The position numbers and the translations under genes were made by a program. The notes beneath the pieces are model-generated. The model saw only the letters and a list, made by a program, of their open reading frames with translations. It did no database searches and was not told where the DNA came from. 64,000 nucleotides of DNA from Minwuia sp048007105 (GTDB lineage Bacteria > Pseudomonadota > Alphaproteobacteria > Minwuiales > Minwuiaceae): the NCBI RefSeq assembly GCF_048007105.1, contig NZ_CP180352.1:868001-932000 (forward strand), written 5' to 3'. Shown here one piece after another: positions 52,358 through 64,000 of this stretch. How positions within the stretch are numbered: position 1 is the first letter of the stretch; each line of letters starts with the position of its first letter.

Positions 52358-52637
52358 CCGTCCCCGGGTCGGGCCCGGGGGCGTCAGCAGGTGGAAGCCC
52401 TTCCGCATTTCCGGACCCCCGCGTGTCGCTGCGCGCCAGCAGGGGTGACCGTCTCGGCCTGTCATCCCCGATCGAGCGTCAGCGAGACTCGGGGATCCGG
52501 TCCGGCGCAGGCGGCCTTGAAAAGGGATGAAACCTGTCCTCGTGACTCTGCCGTCCCCGGGCTTGACCCGCGGACCTCACGGTCCAGCCGTCGCGGCGGT
52601 GGCGGGCACAGGCCCCCGGGCCTGACCCGGGGGCGTC
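52358..52637. repeat. repeat cluster: D arm, inverted B+C, inverted D
   Basis: Fills the 305 bp gap between the ThDP-enzyme and the SDR gene. 52358-52381 is a single D arm (GTCCCCGGGTCGGGCCCGGG); 52412-52498 is the composite B+C in inverted order (GGACCCCCGCGTGTCGCTGC first, then TCATCCCCGATCGAGCGTCA and GCGAGACTCGGGGATCC); 52551-52637 is inverted D (CCGTCCCCGGGCTTGACCCG; centre TCCAGCCGTCGCGGCGGTGG; then CCCCCGGGCCTGACCCGGGG). No gene seen. Confidence 0.8.
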
Positions 52638-52650
52638 AGAGTGTCCGTCC

Positions 52651-53436
52651 TCAGTTCGCGGTCATGCCGCCGTCGACGACCACTTCCGAGCCGGTCATGA
52701 AGTCGGACATGTCCGAGGCCAGGAACAGGATGGCGTTGGCGATGTCGGTGGGCTGGCCCAGCCGGCCGATGGGGTGGCGGGCGTGCATCTGGGCGATGCG
52801 GGCCTCCCGCTGGTCCTCGGGCACACCCATGATCAGGTCGTTCATCATCGGGGTCTCGATGATGCCTGGATGGACCGAGTTCACCCGCACCTTCCTGCCG
52901 GAACCGGCCAGTTCCAGCGCCGTCGCCTTGGTCATCAGCCGCACCGCGCCCTTCGACGCGCAATAGGCCGCCTGACGCGGCGCGCCGATCAGGCCGGCGA
53001 CCGACGACAGGTTGATGATCGAACCGCCGCCCGATTCGTGCATCACGTCGGCGCAGGCCTGGATGCCCAGGAAGACACCCAGCACGTTGATGTCCATGAC
53101 GCGCCGGAAATCGGCTGTGGAAATCTGGTCGATGGTCTTCACCAGCTCGATGCCGGCATTGTTGACCATGATGCGCAGATTGCCGAAGGCGTCGGTGGTG
53201 GCCTTCACCGCGGCGGCCCACTGCGCCTCGTCGACCACGTCATGGGCGACCGAGATGGCCTGCCCGCCGGCTTCCTGGATCGCGGTCGCGGTTTCCTGCG
53301 CGCTGGCGGCGTTGACGTCAGTGCAGGCCACGGAAGCGCCGGCCTCCGCCAGTACATGCGCCGTCCGGCGGCCGATGCCGCTGCCCGCGCCGGTGACCAT
53401 CGCCGCGCGGCCCGAAAGATCGATTTCCTGGCTCAT
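52651..53436 (-). CDS. SDR family NAD(P)-dependent oxidoreductase
   Basis: 261 aa from ATG 53436 (MSQEIDLSGRAAMVTGAGSG); a second ATG two codons upstream is too close to the GGGGAGG site. Rossmann glycine motif GAGSGIG, NNAG (VNNAGIE), catalytic Ser (NLSSVAGL), Tyr-x3-Lys (YCASKGA) and the C-terminal VVVDGGMTAN are all present. Typical of 3-hydroxyacyl or alcohol dehydrogenases; substrate unknown. Confidence 0.93.
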   Translation of the reverse strand: MSQEIDLSGRAAMVTGAGSGIGRRTAHVLAEAGASVACTDVNAASAQETATAIQEAGGQAISVAHDVVDEAQWAAAVKATTDAFGNLRIMVNNAGIELVKTIDQISTADFRRVMDINVLGVFLGIQACADVMHESGGGSIINLSSVAGLIGAPRQAAYCASKGAVRLMTKATALELAGSGRKVRVNSVHPGIIETPMMNDLIMGVPEDQREARIAQMHARHPIGRLGQPTDIANAILFLASDMSDFMTGSEVVVDGGMTAN

Positions 53437-53517
53437 CGCCATCCTCCCCTCGTTTCTCGTTGCCCGCCAATCTGCCGTTCCGCCGCGCCGTGCGAAAGCG
53501 GTTTCGGGGCATGGCGG

Positions 53518-53835
53518 TCAGTCGGCGCCGGGGAAGCGGCGTTTCTCGCGCCAGATGAAGTAGAGGTTGCGGGAATAGATGAAGATGCCGGTGGACTGGC
53601 CCAGCATGATCACCGGGTCCTCCCGCAGCACCCCGTAGATGAACATCAGGATCCCGCCGGAGATGGAGAAGTACCAGAACATCTCCGGGACCACCGACCG
53701 GCGCGCCTTCTCGGAGACGATCCACTGTACCAGGAAGCGCATGAAGAACATCGACTGCGCGACCAGGCCGAAGATCACCAGCCAGGCTTCGATCCCGGTC
53801 ATCCGGTTCCACCAGTCGACGATGGCCTCGATCAT
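53518..53835 (-). CDS. lipid-A-disaccharide synthase N-terminal-domain (LABN) membrane protein
   Basis: 105 aa, three membrane helices. The LABN pattern is seen in IEAWLVIFGLVAQSMFFMRF, LVQWIVSEKARRSVVPEMFW and the C-terminal SRNLYFIWREKRR. These small proteins accompany polyprenyl-phosphate glycosyltransferases, as here: its ATG overlaps the stop of the GT2 gene (ATGA). They probably flip or anchor a lipid-linked sugar; exact role unknown. Confidence 0.9.
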   Translation of the reverse strand: MIEAIVDWWNRMTGIEAWLVIFGLVAQSMFFMRFLVQWIVSEKARRSVVPEMFWYFSISGGILMFIYGVLREDPVIMLGQSTGIFIYSRNLYFIWREKRRFPGAD

Positions 53836-54557
53836 CGGGAGATCTCCGTCGCGGCAGGGTTCCGGGTCCGCTTGCGCAGCCAGACGAAGCCCAGCAGGTC
53901 GAACACGCCGTCCAGGGCGCGCTTCCAGTTGGTGTACTTGGACGTGCCGCTGTCGCGGGCGCGGTCGCCGATCTCGACCATCGCCGTGGTCCGCCCGTAG
54001 AGGCCGAAGGTGGCCGGCATGAATCGGTGCATGGTCGCGAAGAAGGGCAGCGCCAGATAGTTCTCCCGCCAGAACGCTTTCAGGCCGCAGCCCGAATCGG
54101 GGCAGTCGTCCTTCAGCGCCCATTGCCGGACCGCGTTTGCGAAGCGGCTGGCGAAGCGGCGGCTGCCGGTGGCCTTGCGCCCGGTGCGCCAGCCATTGAC
54201 CAGGGCGGGTTCGCCCTGCGCATCGCCGGCCAGTTCGGCCAGCAGCTTCGGGATGTCGGCGGGCGGGTTCTGGCCGTCGCCGTCCATGGTCACGATCACC
54301 GGGGAGGCCGCTGCCCGCACGCCGGAGCGGACCGCCGCGCTCTGGCCGGAACGGATGTCGTGGCGCAGCACCCGCAGTTCCGGCACCTCGGCCATGAGGG
54401 CGCGCAGCTCCTCGGGCGTCGCGTCGTCGGAGCCGTCGTCGATCACGATGATCTCCCGCGGGGGGCGATCGGTCAGGGTGTCGTGGATCTCGCGCACCAG
54501 GCGGCCGATATTGCCGGCCTCGTTCATGGCGGGGATCACGACGGCGTAGTCATGCAT
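53832..54557 (-). CDS. family 2 glycosyltransferase (polyprenyl-phosphate type)
   Basis: 241 aa, GT-A fold without membrane helices. Nucleotide-sugar block VVIPAMNEAGNIGRLVREIH, DDGSDD, DXD-equivalent VTMDGDGQNPPADIPKLLAE and DCPDSGCGLKAFWRENYLAL are as in DPM1/ArnC-like transferases. Probably makes an undecaprenyl-phosphate sugar for envelope modification together with the LABN protein encoded after it. Divergent from the DUF389 gene. Confidence 0.92.
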   Translation of the reverse strand: MHDYAVVIPAMNEAGNIGRLVREIHDTLTDRPPREIIVIDDGSDDATPEELRALMAEVPELRVLRHDIRSGQSAAVRSGVRAAASPVIVTMDGDGQNPPADIPKLLAELAGDAQGEPALVNGWRTGRKATGSRRFASRFANAVRQWALKDDCPDSGCGLKAFWRENYLALPFFATMHRFMPATFGLYGRTTAMVEIGDRARDSGTSKYTNWKRALDGVFDLLGFVWLRKRTRNPAATEISR

Positions 54558-54642
54558 GGCGTACCGTTTGGTCAGACGCGCCGCCTATGCCAGATTTGCG
54601 CGGCGGCGTCCAATAGAGGACGCGGCCTCAGGGGGAGCGTAC

Positions 54643-55671
54643 GTGACAGCCCGCATCATCGAGGTCATTGCCGAGGACCGGCAGACAGAACGCATCCGCA
54701 GCCTGGCCGATTCGAGCGGCGCCGACGACGTGATCATCGGCGCCCGGACCGACGACGGCCGGCGCGTCATCCGCATCGCCTGCGGTACGCTGGACCGGCA
54801 GCGGCTGCTGGACGCGCTGCAGATGATGCTGTCCACATCGTCGAACTGGCGGATCATCATCCTGCCGGTCGAGGCGACCCTGCCGATCATCGAGGAAGAG
54901 AAGCACGACTCCGAGAAGGCGAAGCAGAAGCGCATGACCGGGGGCCTCTCGCGGGAGGAGCTGGCGACCCAGATCGGCCGCGGCGCCGAGCTGGACCAGA
55001 ATTTCGCCCTGCTGGTGGCACTGTCGGCGGTCGTCGCCACCATCGGGCTGATGGAGGACAACATCGCCGTGGTCATCGGGGCCATGGTGATCGCGCCGTT
55101 GCTGGGGCCGAATCTGGCGCTGGCCTTCGCCACCGCGGTCGGCGACATGACCATGATCCGGAAGACCATCGTCACCAATGCGTTCGGCGTCGCGCTGACG
55201 CTGGTGCTGAGCGTCGGCGTCGGGCTGCTGTTCCAGGAGAATCTGGAGTCCGAGGAACTGCTGAGCCGCACCCGGGTGGATCTGGACAGCATCGCCGTGG
55301 CGCTGGCCTCCGGCGCGGCGGCGGCGCTGTCGCTGACCACCGGGCTGTCGGCGACGCTGGTGGGCGTCATGGTCGCGGTGGCGCTGCTGCCGCCGGCGGC
55401 CACGGTCGGCATCATGCTGGGCTGGAGCGAATGGAAGCTCGCCGCCGATGCGCTGCTGCTGCTGGCGGTCAATGTGGTCTGCGTGAACCTGTCGGCGCAG
55501 CTGATCTTCCGCACCAAGGGCATCCGCCCGCGCACCTGGTTCGAGGCCAAGAAGGCGAAATGGTCGATCCGCATCAACCTGGCCGTCTGGACGGTGCTGC
55601 TGATCGCGCTGGCGGCGATCATCGTCTTCAAGACCCGGCTGGGCGAGAATCTGACAATCGGATTGCAGTAG
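54643..55671 (+). CDS. DUF389 / TIGR00341 family membrane protein
   Basis: 342 aa from GTG 54643, placed 5 bp after GGGGGAG; an upstream ATG (54556) overlaps the promoter region and lacks similarity. A soluble N-terminal alpha+beta domain (about 1-105, ACT-like ferredoxin repeat) is followed by a charged linker and six helices (about 125-340) with FALLVALSAVVATIGLMEDN, then AVVIGAMVIAPLLGPNLALA and the ALLPPAATVGIMLGWSEWKL block of DUF389. Function unknown. Confidence 0.9.
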   Translation: MTARIIEVIAEDRQTERIRSLADSSGADDVIIGARTDDGRRVIRIACGTLDRQRLLDALQMMLSTSSNWRIIILPVEATLPIIEEEKHDSEKAKQKRMTGGLSREELATQIGRGAELDQNFALLVALSAVVATIGLMEDNIAVVIGAMVIAPLLGPNLALAFATAVGDMTMIRKTIVTNAFGVALTLVLSVGVGLLFQENLESEELLSRTRVDLDSIAVALASGAAAALSLTTGLSATLVGVMVAVALLPPAATVGIMLGWSEWKLAADALLLLAVNVVCVNLSAQLIFRTKGIRPRTWFEAKKAKWSIRINLAVWTVLLIALAAIIVFKTRLGENLTIGLQ

Positions 55672-55778
55672 CGCCCCCTGTTCGGCCCCCGCGACAACTG
55701 GCACACTGGCGGCCTGCCATCACGCGCGTCTTGATGCGCGCCATCTCTATATCGGACCAACCAGGGGGACTTCATTTC

Positions 55779-56741
55779 ATGGCCCGGAAGAAAATCGCAC
55801 TGATCGGCGGCGGCAATATCGGCGGCACTCTGGCCCATCTCGCGGCCATGAAGGAACTGGGCGACGTGGTCGTCTTCGACATCGTCGAGGGTCTGCCCCA
55901 GGGCAAGACGCTGGACCTGGCCGAGAGCGCGCCCGTCGACGGCTTCAATGCCGCCATGTCCGGCACCCAGGACTATGCCGACATCGCCGGCGCGGACGTC
56001 ATCATCGTGACCGCGGGCGTGGCCCGGAAGCCGGGCATGAGCCGCGACGACCTGCTGGGCATCAACATCAAGGTGATGGGCCAGGTCGGCGAGGGCATCA
56101 AGAAATATGCCCCCGACGCCTTCGTCATCTGCATCACCAACCCGCTCGACGCCATGGTCTGGGTGCTGCAGAAGGCCTGCGGCTTGCCGAAGAACAAGGT
56201 CGTCGGCATGGCCGGCGTGCTGGACTCGGCCCGTTTCCGCTTCTTCCTGGCCGAGGCGATGGGCGTTTCGGTTGAAGACGTCACCGCCTTCGTGCTGGGC
56301 GGCCACGGCGACACCATGGTCCCCTCGACCCGCTACACCACGGTGGCCGGCATTCCGATGCCCGACCTGGTTAAGATGGGCTGGATCACGCAGGAGAAGC
56401 TGGACCAGATCGTGCAGCGCACCCGCGATGGCGGCGCCGAGATCGTCGGCCTGCTGAAGACCGGCTCGGCCTTCTACGCCCCCGCGACCGCGGCGATCCA
56501 GATGGCCGAGGCCTATCTGGGCGACCAGAAGCGCGTGCTGCCCTGCGCCGCCTATCTGGACGGCGAGTTCGGCGTCGACGATCTCTATGTCGGCGTGCCG
56601 GTGGTGATCGGCGCGGACGGCGTCGAGCGCATCGTCGAGATCGAACTGAACGAGGCCGAGAAGGCCGGCTTCGACAAGTCCGTCGACGCCGTGAAGGGCC
56701 TGGTCGAGGCCTGCAAGGGCATCGATTCCAGCCTGGCGTAA
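55779..56741 (+). CDS. mdh: malate dehydrogenase (LDH-like type)
   Basis: 320 aa. NAD site IALIGGGNIGGTLAHLAA, substrate-binding arginine in GVARKPGMSRDDLLG, NPLDAMVWV and the catalytic histidine in LGGHGDTMVPS. Converts malate to oxaloacetate with NAD. First gene of the TCA cluster; a gap of 139 bp with a small GC hairpin separates it from sucC. Confidence 0.97.
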   Translation: MARKKIALIGGGNIGGTLAHLAAMKELGDVVVFDIVEGLPQGKTLDLAESAPVDGFNAAMSGTQDYADIAGADVIIVTAGVARKPGMSRDDLLGINIKVMGQVGEGIKKYAPDAFVICITNPLDAMVWVLQKACGLPKNKVVGMAGVLDSARFRFFLAEAMGVSVEDVTAFVLGGHGDTMVPSTRYTTVAGIPMPDLVKMGWITQEKLDQIVQRTRDGGAEIVGLLKTGSAFYAPATAAIQMAEAYLGDQKRVLPCAAYLDGEFGVDDLYVGVPVVIGADGVERIVEIELNEAEKAGFDKSVDAVKGLVEACKGIDSSLA

Positions 56742-56880
56742 GCCGCTTTCCGCCAATCCGACATGGCAGGGTTGGCCGGGACGCATTGATCCCGGCCCCC
56801 GCCCCCGTTAGGTTGGCCCCTCCCGACGCGCCGGACCCGTGGCGCGCCGGCTTCCTTTTGTCTCGGAAACCCGGAACATC

Positions 56881-58077
56881 ATGAACATTCACGAATATCA
56901 GGCGAAGGCCCTGCTGCGGCAGTATGGCGTCGCAACGCCGAAGGGCCACCCGGCCTTCACGGTGGACGAAGCGGTCAAGGCCGCCGAGGAACTGGGCGGT
57001 CCGGTGTGGGTCGTCAAATCCCAGATTCACGCGGGCGGCCGCGGCGCCGGGCGCTTCAAGGGCAATCCGGACGGCAAGGGCGGCGTGCGCGTCTCCAAGT
57101 CGGTCGACGAGGTCCGCGAGAACGCCGGCGAGATGCTGAACCACGTGCTGGTGACCAAGCAGACCGGTGAGGCGGGCAAGGAAGTGAAGCGCCTCTACAT
57201 CGAGGATGGCTGCGACATCGCCCGCGAGCTGTACCTGTCGGTGCTGCTGGACCGCGGCACCTCCTCGATCACCTTCATGGCCTCCGCCGAGGGCGGCATG
57301 GACATCGAGGACGTGGCGGAGAAGTCACCGGAGAAGATCATCCGGGTGAAGGTCGATCCGGCGACCGGCATCTCGGGCTTCCACGCGCGCAAGATCGCCT
57401 TCTTCCTGGGCCTTGAGGGCGACCAGGTGAAGTCGGCGACGAAGTTCATCATGGCGCTCTACACCGCCTTCGTCGAACTCGACGCCAGCCTGGTCGAGAT
57501 CAATCCGCTGGTCGTCACCGGCGGCGGCGAGGTGATCGCGCTGGATGCGAAGATGAACTTCGACGACAACGCGCTGTTCCGCCACAAGAACGTCGCCGAG
57601 CTGCGCGACGTCGAGGAAGAGGATCCGATGGAGGTGAAGGCCTCCGAATACGACCTCAACTACGTCAAGCTGGACGGCGAGATCGGCTGCATGGTCAATG
57701 GCGCGGGCCTGGCCATGGCGACCATGGACATCATCAAGCTCTACGGCTCCGAGCCGGCGAACTTCCTGGACGTGGGCGGCGGCGCGACGAAGGAGAAGGT
57801 CACCGAGGCCTTCAAGATCATCCTGTCCGACCCGAACGTGAAGGGCATTCTGGTCAACATCTTCGGCGGTATCATGCGCTGCGACGTCATCGCCGAGGGC
57901 GTGGTCGCCGCGGCCCGCGAGGTCTCGCTGGACAAGCCGCTGGTCGTGCGCCTGGAGGGCACGAACGTCGAGAAGGGCAAGCAGATCATGGCCGATTCGG
58001 GGCTGACCATCGTCGCCGCCGACAATCTGGCCGACGCCGCGGACAAGGTCGTCAAGGCCGTGAAGGAGGCTGCATAA
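56881..58077 (+). CDS. sucC: succinate-CoA ligase, beta subunit (ADP-forming)
   Basis: 398 aa from ATG 56881 (MNIHEYQAKALLRQYGVATP). ATP-grasp domain (WVVKSQIHAGGRGAG; VEINPLVVTGGGEVIALDAK) followed by the CoA-ligase domain (NGAGLAMATMDIIKLYG; NIFGGIMRCDVIAEGVV). Forms ATP or GTP from succinyl-CoA with SucD. Stop and the sucD start share one base (TAATG). Confidence 0.98.
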   Translation: MNIHEYQAKALLRQYGVATPKGHPAFTVDEAVKAAEELGGPVWVVKSQIHAGGRGAGRFKGNPDGKGGVRVSKSVDEVRENAGEMLNHVLVTKQTGEAGKEVKRLYIEDGCDIARELYLSVLLDRGTSSITFMASAEGGMDIEDVAEKSPEKIIRVKVDPATGISGFHARKIAFFLGLEGDQVKSATKFIMALYTAFVELDASLVEINPLVVTGGGEVIALDAKMNFDDNALFRHKNVAELRDVEEEDPMEVKASEYDLNYVKLDGEIGCMVNGAGLAMATMDIIKLYGSEPANFLDVGGGATKEKVTEAFKIILSDPNVKGILVNIFGGIMRCDVIAEGVVAAAREVSLDKPLVVRLEGTNVEKGKQIMADSGLTIVAADNLADAADKVVKAVKEAA

Positions 58078-58952
58078 TGGCTGTTCTGGTCAACAGGGAC
58101 ACCAAGGTGATCTGCCAGGGCTTCACCGGCAACCAGGGCACCTTCCATTCCGAGCAGGCGATCGCCTACGGCACGAAGATGGTCGGCGGCACCAGCCCGG
58201 GCAAGGGCGGCTCCGAGCATCTCGGCCTGCCCGTCTTCAACACCGTCGCCGAGGCGAAGGAGAAGACCGGCGCCAATGCGTCCGTGATCTACGTCCCGCC
58301 GCCGTTCGCGGCCGACGCGATCCTGGAGGCGATCGACGCCGGGATCGAGCTGATCACCTGCATCACCGAGGGCATTCCGGTGCTCGACATGGTGACGGTG
58401 AAGAACGCCCTGCAGCGCTCCTCCAGCCGGCTGATCGGCCCGAACTGCCCGGGCGTCATCACCCCTGACGAGTGCAAGATCGGCATCATGCCCGGCCACA
58501 TCCATCGCCGCGGCACGGTCGGCATCGTCTCCCGCTCCGGCACGCTGACCTACGAGGCGGTGGCGCAGACCACGGCCGCGGGCCTGGGCCAGACCACCTG
58601 CATCGGCATCGGCGGCGATCCGGTCAACGGCACCAACTTCATCGACTGTCTTGACCTTTTCCTGGGCGACGATGAGACCGAAAGCATCATCATGATCGGC
58701 GAGATCGGCGGCACCGCCGAGGAAGAGGCGGCCGATTTCCTGAAGGCGTCGAAGGTGAAAAAGCCCGTCGTCGGCTTCATTGCGGGCGTCACGGCGCCTC
58801 CGGGCCGCCGCATGGGCCATGCCGGTGCGATTATTGCAGGCGGCAAGGGCGGCGCCGGCGACAAGATGGAGGCGATGCGCTCGGCCGGGATCTCGGTCGC
58901 GGACTCGCCTGCGGCTCTCGGCACCACGCTGGTGGAGAAACTGAAGGGTTAA
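58077..58952 (+). CDS. sucD: succinate-CoA ligase, alpha subunit
   Basis: 291 aa. CoA-binding VICQGFTGNQGTFHSEQAIA, NCPGVITPDECKIGIMPGHI and the phosphohistidine loop RMGHAGAIIAGG are intact. Partner of SucC, coupled by 1 bp overlap. An 84 bp gap with GC hairpins (GCGGGGGAAAGCCCCGC, near 59008) leads to sucA. Confidence 0.98.
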   Translation: MAVLVNRDTKVICQGFTGNQGTFHSEQAIAYGTKMVGGTSPGKGGSEHLGLPVFNTVAEAKEKTGANASVIYVPPPFAADAILEAIDAGIELITCITEGIPVLDMVTVKNALQRSSSRLIGPNCPGVITPDECKIGIMPGHIHRRGTVGIVSRSGTLTYEAVAQTTAAGLGQTTCIGIGGDPVNGTNFIDCLDLFLGDDETESIIMIGEIGGTAEEEAADFLKASKVKKPVVGFIAGVTAPPGRRMGHAGAIIAGGKGGAGDKMEAMRSAGISVADSPAALGTTLVEKLKG

Positions 58953-59036
58953 CCGGGCGGCAACATGACTATGCTACCCGCCCCTTTGACAACTGAATGA
59001 AAGGGACGCGGGGGAAAGCCCCGCGCCGGGGAACGG

Positions 59037-61943
<2,907 letters not shown>

Positions 61944-61971
61944 ACCGAACCCCCGGACACAAGGGCGAGAC

Positions 61972-63259
61972 ATGGCAGTCGAAATCAAGGTGCCCACCAT
62001 GGGCGAATCCATCTCCGAAGCGACCGTGGGCCAGTGGTTCAAGGCAGTCGGAGACGCGGTGGCGGTCGACGATCCGCTGTGCGAACTGGAGACCGACAAG
62101 GTCACGCTGGAGGTGAACGCCACCTCTGCGGGCGCACTGGCCGAGATCATCGCCGAGGAAGGCGCCACGGTCGAGGTCGGCGCCCTGCTCTGCACCATCG
62201 ACGAGAGCGCCGAAGGCAAGAAGGCCGAGGCGCCGGCGAAGAAGGAAGAGCCGGCCGCGGCCAAGGAAGAGAAGCCGGCCGAGAAGAAGGCCGAGGCGCC
62301 GAAGCCCGCGCCTGCGCCGTCGCAGCCGGCCCGCGACGTCACCGTGATGGACTCGGCGAAGAAGCTGGCCGAGGAGAAGGGCGTCAGCCTTCAGGGCATC
62401 GAAGGCACCGGCAAGGACGGCCGCATCACCCGCGCCGACGTCGCCGGGGCCATCGCCGCCGGCCGGCGCGAAGAAGGCCGATGCGCCGGTCCAGGGTTCG
62501 GGCGCGCCGGCGCTGGCTTCGGTCGATGTGCCGGGTTCGTCCGGGCCGCGGCCCGAGGCGGACCGCGAGGAACGCGTGCGCATGTCGCGCCTGCGCCGCA
62601 CCATCGCTTCCCGCCTGAAGGAAGCCCAGAACACCGCGGCCATGCTGACCACCTTCAACGAGGTGGACATGACCGAGGTCATGGCGCTGCGCTCGTCCTA
62701 CAAGGAGGCGTTCGAGAAGAAGCATGGCAGCCGTCTCGGCTTCATGGGCTTCTTCGTGAAGGCGGTGATCGCCGGTCTGCAGGAGCTGCCTGCGGTGAAC
62801 GCCGAGATCGACGGCGGCGACATCATCTACAAGAACTACTACCACATCGGCGTGGCCGTCGGGACGCCGAACGGCCTGGTGGTGCCGGTTGTGCGCGACG
62901 CCGATCAGAAGTCGATCGCGGGGATCGAAAGCACGATCAACGATCTCGGCGTCCGCGCCCGCGACGGCAAGCTGGGCCTGGACGAGCTGCAGGGCGGCAC
63001 CTTCACCATCTCCAATGGCGGCGTCTACGGCTCGCTGATGTCGACGCCGATCCTGAACCCGCCGCAGTCGGGCATCCTGGGCATGCACAAGATCCAGCAG
63101 CGCCCGATGGAGGTGAACGGCGAGATCAAGCTCCGGCCGATGATGTATCTGGCGCTGTCCTACGACCACCGCATCATCGACGGCCGCGAGGCGGTGCTGT
63201 TCCTGGTGAAGGTGAAGGAGACGCTCGAGGATCCGCGCCGGCTGATCCTCGACCTGTAG
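61972..63259 (+). pseudogene. sucB: 2-oxoglutarate dehydrogenase E2 (dihydrolipoyl succinyltransferase), frame-broken near 62461
   Basis: From ATG 61972 the lipoyl domain (CELETDKVTLEVNATSAGAL, with the lipoyl Lys), an Ala/Glu/Lys-rich linker and the E1/E3-binding domain (KKLAEEKGVSLQGIEGTGKD) read normally up to AIAA near 62460. The rest, GAKKADAPVQG then RMSRLRRTIASRLKEAQNTA and the catalytic YDHRIIDGREAVLFL, is one base out of register. Removing one base from the GCCGGCCGGCGC stretch gives about 428 aa. A cell with a complete cluster would need this enzyme, so a sequence error is likely. Confidence 0.88.
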
Positions 63260-63300
63260 CGGACGTGAGTTGACCGGGCGCCGATCTGCCGCCCGCTCCG

Positions 63301-63386
63301 TGTCACCCCCGCTTCATGCGGGGGTCCGGTTGCGGCGGCAGGGGGCAGGACCCGGACCGGATCCCCGCACTAGGCGGGGATGACAG
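63301..63386. repeat. TGTCACCCCCGC-type double palindrome
   Basis: Left hairpin ACCCCCGCTTCATGCGGGGG then TCC; right hairpin GGATCCCCGCACTAGGCGGG then GATGACAG. Outer ends TGTCA/TGACA are inverted repeats. It fills most of the gap between sucB and lpdA and may attenuate transcription between them. Confidence 0.7.
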
Positions 63387-63439
63387 CATGGGTTTCCGGC
63401 GCCGCTCCGGCAGCGCCGGGCGAAAAACGGGATGCGAGC

Positions 63440-64000
63440 ATGAGTGACGACAAGCGCTACGACCTGGTGATCATCGGCGGCGGCCCGGGCGGCTATGTCT
63501 GCGCCATCCGCGCGGCGCAGAACGGCCTGAAGGTCGCCTGCGTGGAGAAGCGCGGGCGGCTGGGCGGCACCTGCCTGAACATCGGCTGCATCCCGTCCAA
63601 GGCGCTGCTGCAGTCCAGCCACCTGTTCGAGGAGGCGGACAAGCACTTCGCCGAGCACGGCATCAAGGCGACGCCGAAACTGGACCTGAAGACCATGCTG
63701 GGCCGCAAGGACGAGGTGGTGACCAGCCTGACCGACGGCATCGAACTGCTCTTCAAGAAGAACGGCGTCGACTACATCACCGGCACCGGCACCATCATCG
63801 ACACCGAGACCGTCGAGGTCGCGCCGGGCGGGCGGAAGAAGAAGCAGGAACTGAAGACCGACACCATCCTGATCGCCACCGGGTCCGACGTCGCCAACAT
63901 TCCGAATGTGGAGATCGACGAGAAGCAGATCATCTCGTCCACCGGTGCGCTGGACCTGAAGAAGGTGCCGAAGAGCCTGATCGTCATCGGCGGCGGCTAT
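63440..64000 (+). CDS. lpdA: dihydrolipoyl dehydrogenase (E3), N-terminal part
   Basis: The first 187 codons are present; the gene runs off the window. The FAD fold starts with DLVIIGGGPGGYVCAIRAAQ and the redox disulfide is GGTCLNIGCIPSKALLQSSH (two Cys separated by four residues). A second dinucleotide motif begins at the edge (LIVIGGGY). E3 reoxidises the lipoyl group of SucB. Start ATG 63440; it is the last member of the visible TCA cluster. Confidence 0.95.
   Translation, partial: MSDDKRYDLVIIGGGPGGYVCAIRAAQNGLKVACVEKRGRLGGTCLNIGCIPSKALLQSSHLFEEADKHFAEHGIKATPKLDLKTMLGRKDEVVTSLTDGIELLFKKNGVDYITGTGTIIDTETVEVAPGGRKKKQELKTDTILIATGSDVANIPNVEIDEKQIISSTGALDLKKVPKSLIVIGGGY

Noticed and set aside
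56742..56880. Rho-independent terminator between mdh and sucC
   Set aside because: A short GCGCGCC hairpin followed by TTCCTTTTG exists, but the stem is weak and self-complementary; not enough to call a terminator.
58953..59036. Riboswitch or attenuator before sucA
   Set aside because: Only one simple GC hairpin; no conserved riboswitch core and no T-run.

Overview
The window is a contiguous piece of a high-GC chromosome (about 65-70 % GC by eye) from an alphaproteobacterium, probably of Rhodospirillales-like affiliation. The pointers are the gene order mdh-sucC-sucD-sucA-sucB-lpdA, the fused Rieske/cytochrome b/cytochrome c1 operon, COQ9, DUF1150 next to hsp20, a ChrR/RpoE pair, an Fe-S photolyase and a CP4-like (class II) AroA. 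Genus cannot be fixed from sequence alone. No rRNA, tRNA, CRISPR array, insertion sequence or phage gene was seen.

Layout. 1-2.3 kb: end of a quinone oxidoreductase, then a compact AT-rich three-gene island (TIGR04255-family protein plus two unrecognised proteins). 2.4-8 kb: DUF1330 protein, small membrane protein, divergent MmyB-like regulator, and a very large YdbH/AsmA-like envelope protein. 8-10.6 kb: flaG and two near-identical short flagellins, each with a sigma-54-type promoter and a downstream hairpin. 10.7-16.4 kb: a frameshifted secreted repeat protein, hemF, trmL and the cytochrome bc1 operon petABC. 16.5-22.4 kb: membrane protein, mtnP-apt (methylthioadenosine/adenine salvage), a glyoxalase-like protein, and a pseudokinase/membrane protein pair. 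22.5-30.5 kb (minus): a five-gene operon with DUF2126 transglutaminase, fused ATP-grasp/alpha-E protein, second transglutaminase, peptide deformylase and COQ9. 30.6-38.2 kb: a singlet-oxygen/photo-oxidative stress module: redoxin-2OG oxygenase fusion, Fe-S photolyase and ChrR/RpoE on the minus strand, facing FAD oxidoreductase, DUF1365 and cyclopropane-synthase-like methyltransferase on the plus strand. Two back-to-back promoters of the same ECF type (TGATCC-N18-TAAG) lie between the two arms and both put transcription at or next to the start codon. 38.2-48 kb: choWV, DUF1150-hsp20 with a possible RNA thermometer, aroA, a DUF815 ATPase, dapE, a NavAb-like sodium channel and an AEC transporter. 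47.5-54.6 kb: enoyl-CoA hydratase, a two-subunit-like acyl-CoA dehydrogenase pair, a ThDP enzyme, an SDR, and a GT2/LABN pair. 54.6-64 kb: DUF389 membrane protein and the TCA-cycle cluster, running off the right edge inside lpdA.

Two window-wide observations matter to a user. First, four genes carry a single-base frame break (near 11387, 24160, 26223 and 62461), one of them in sucB, an E2 subunit that should be indispensable; assembly or base-calling errors are the simplest explanation. Second, many intergenic gaps are filled by dispersed palindromic repeats of at least three families, two of which travel as a fixed composite. These repeats account for nearly all non-coding stretches over 250 bp.
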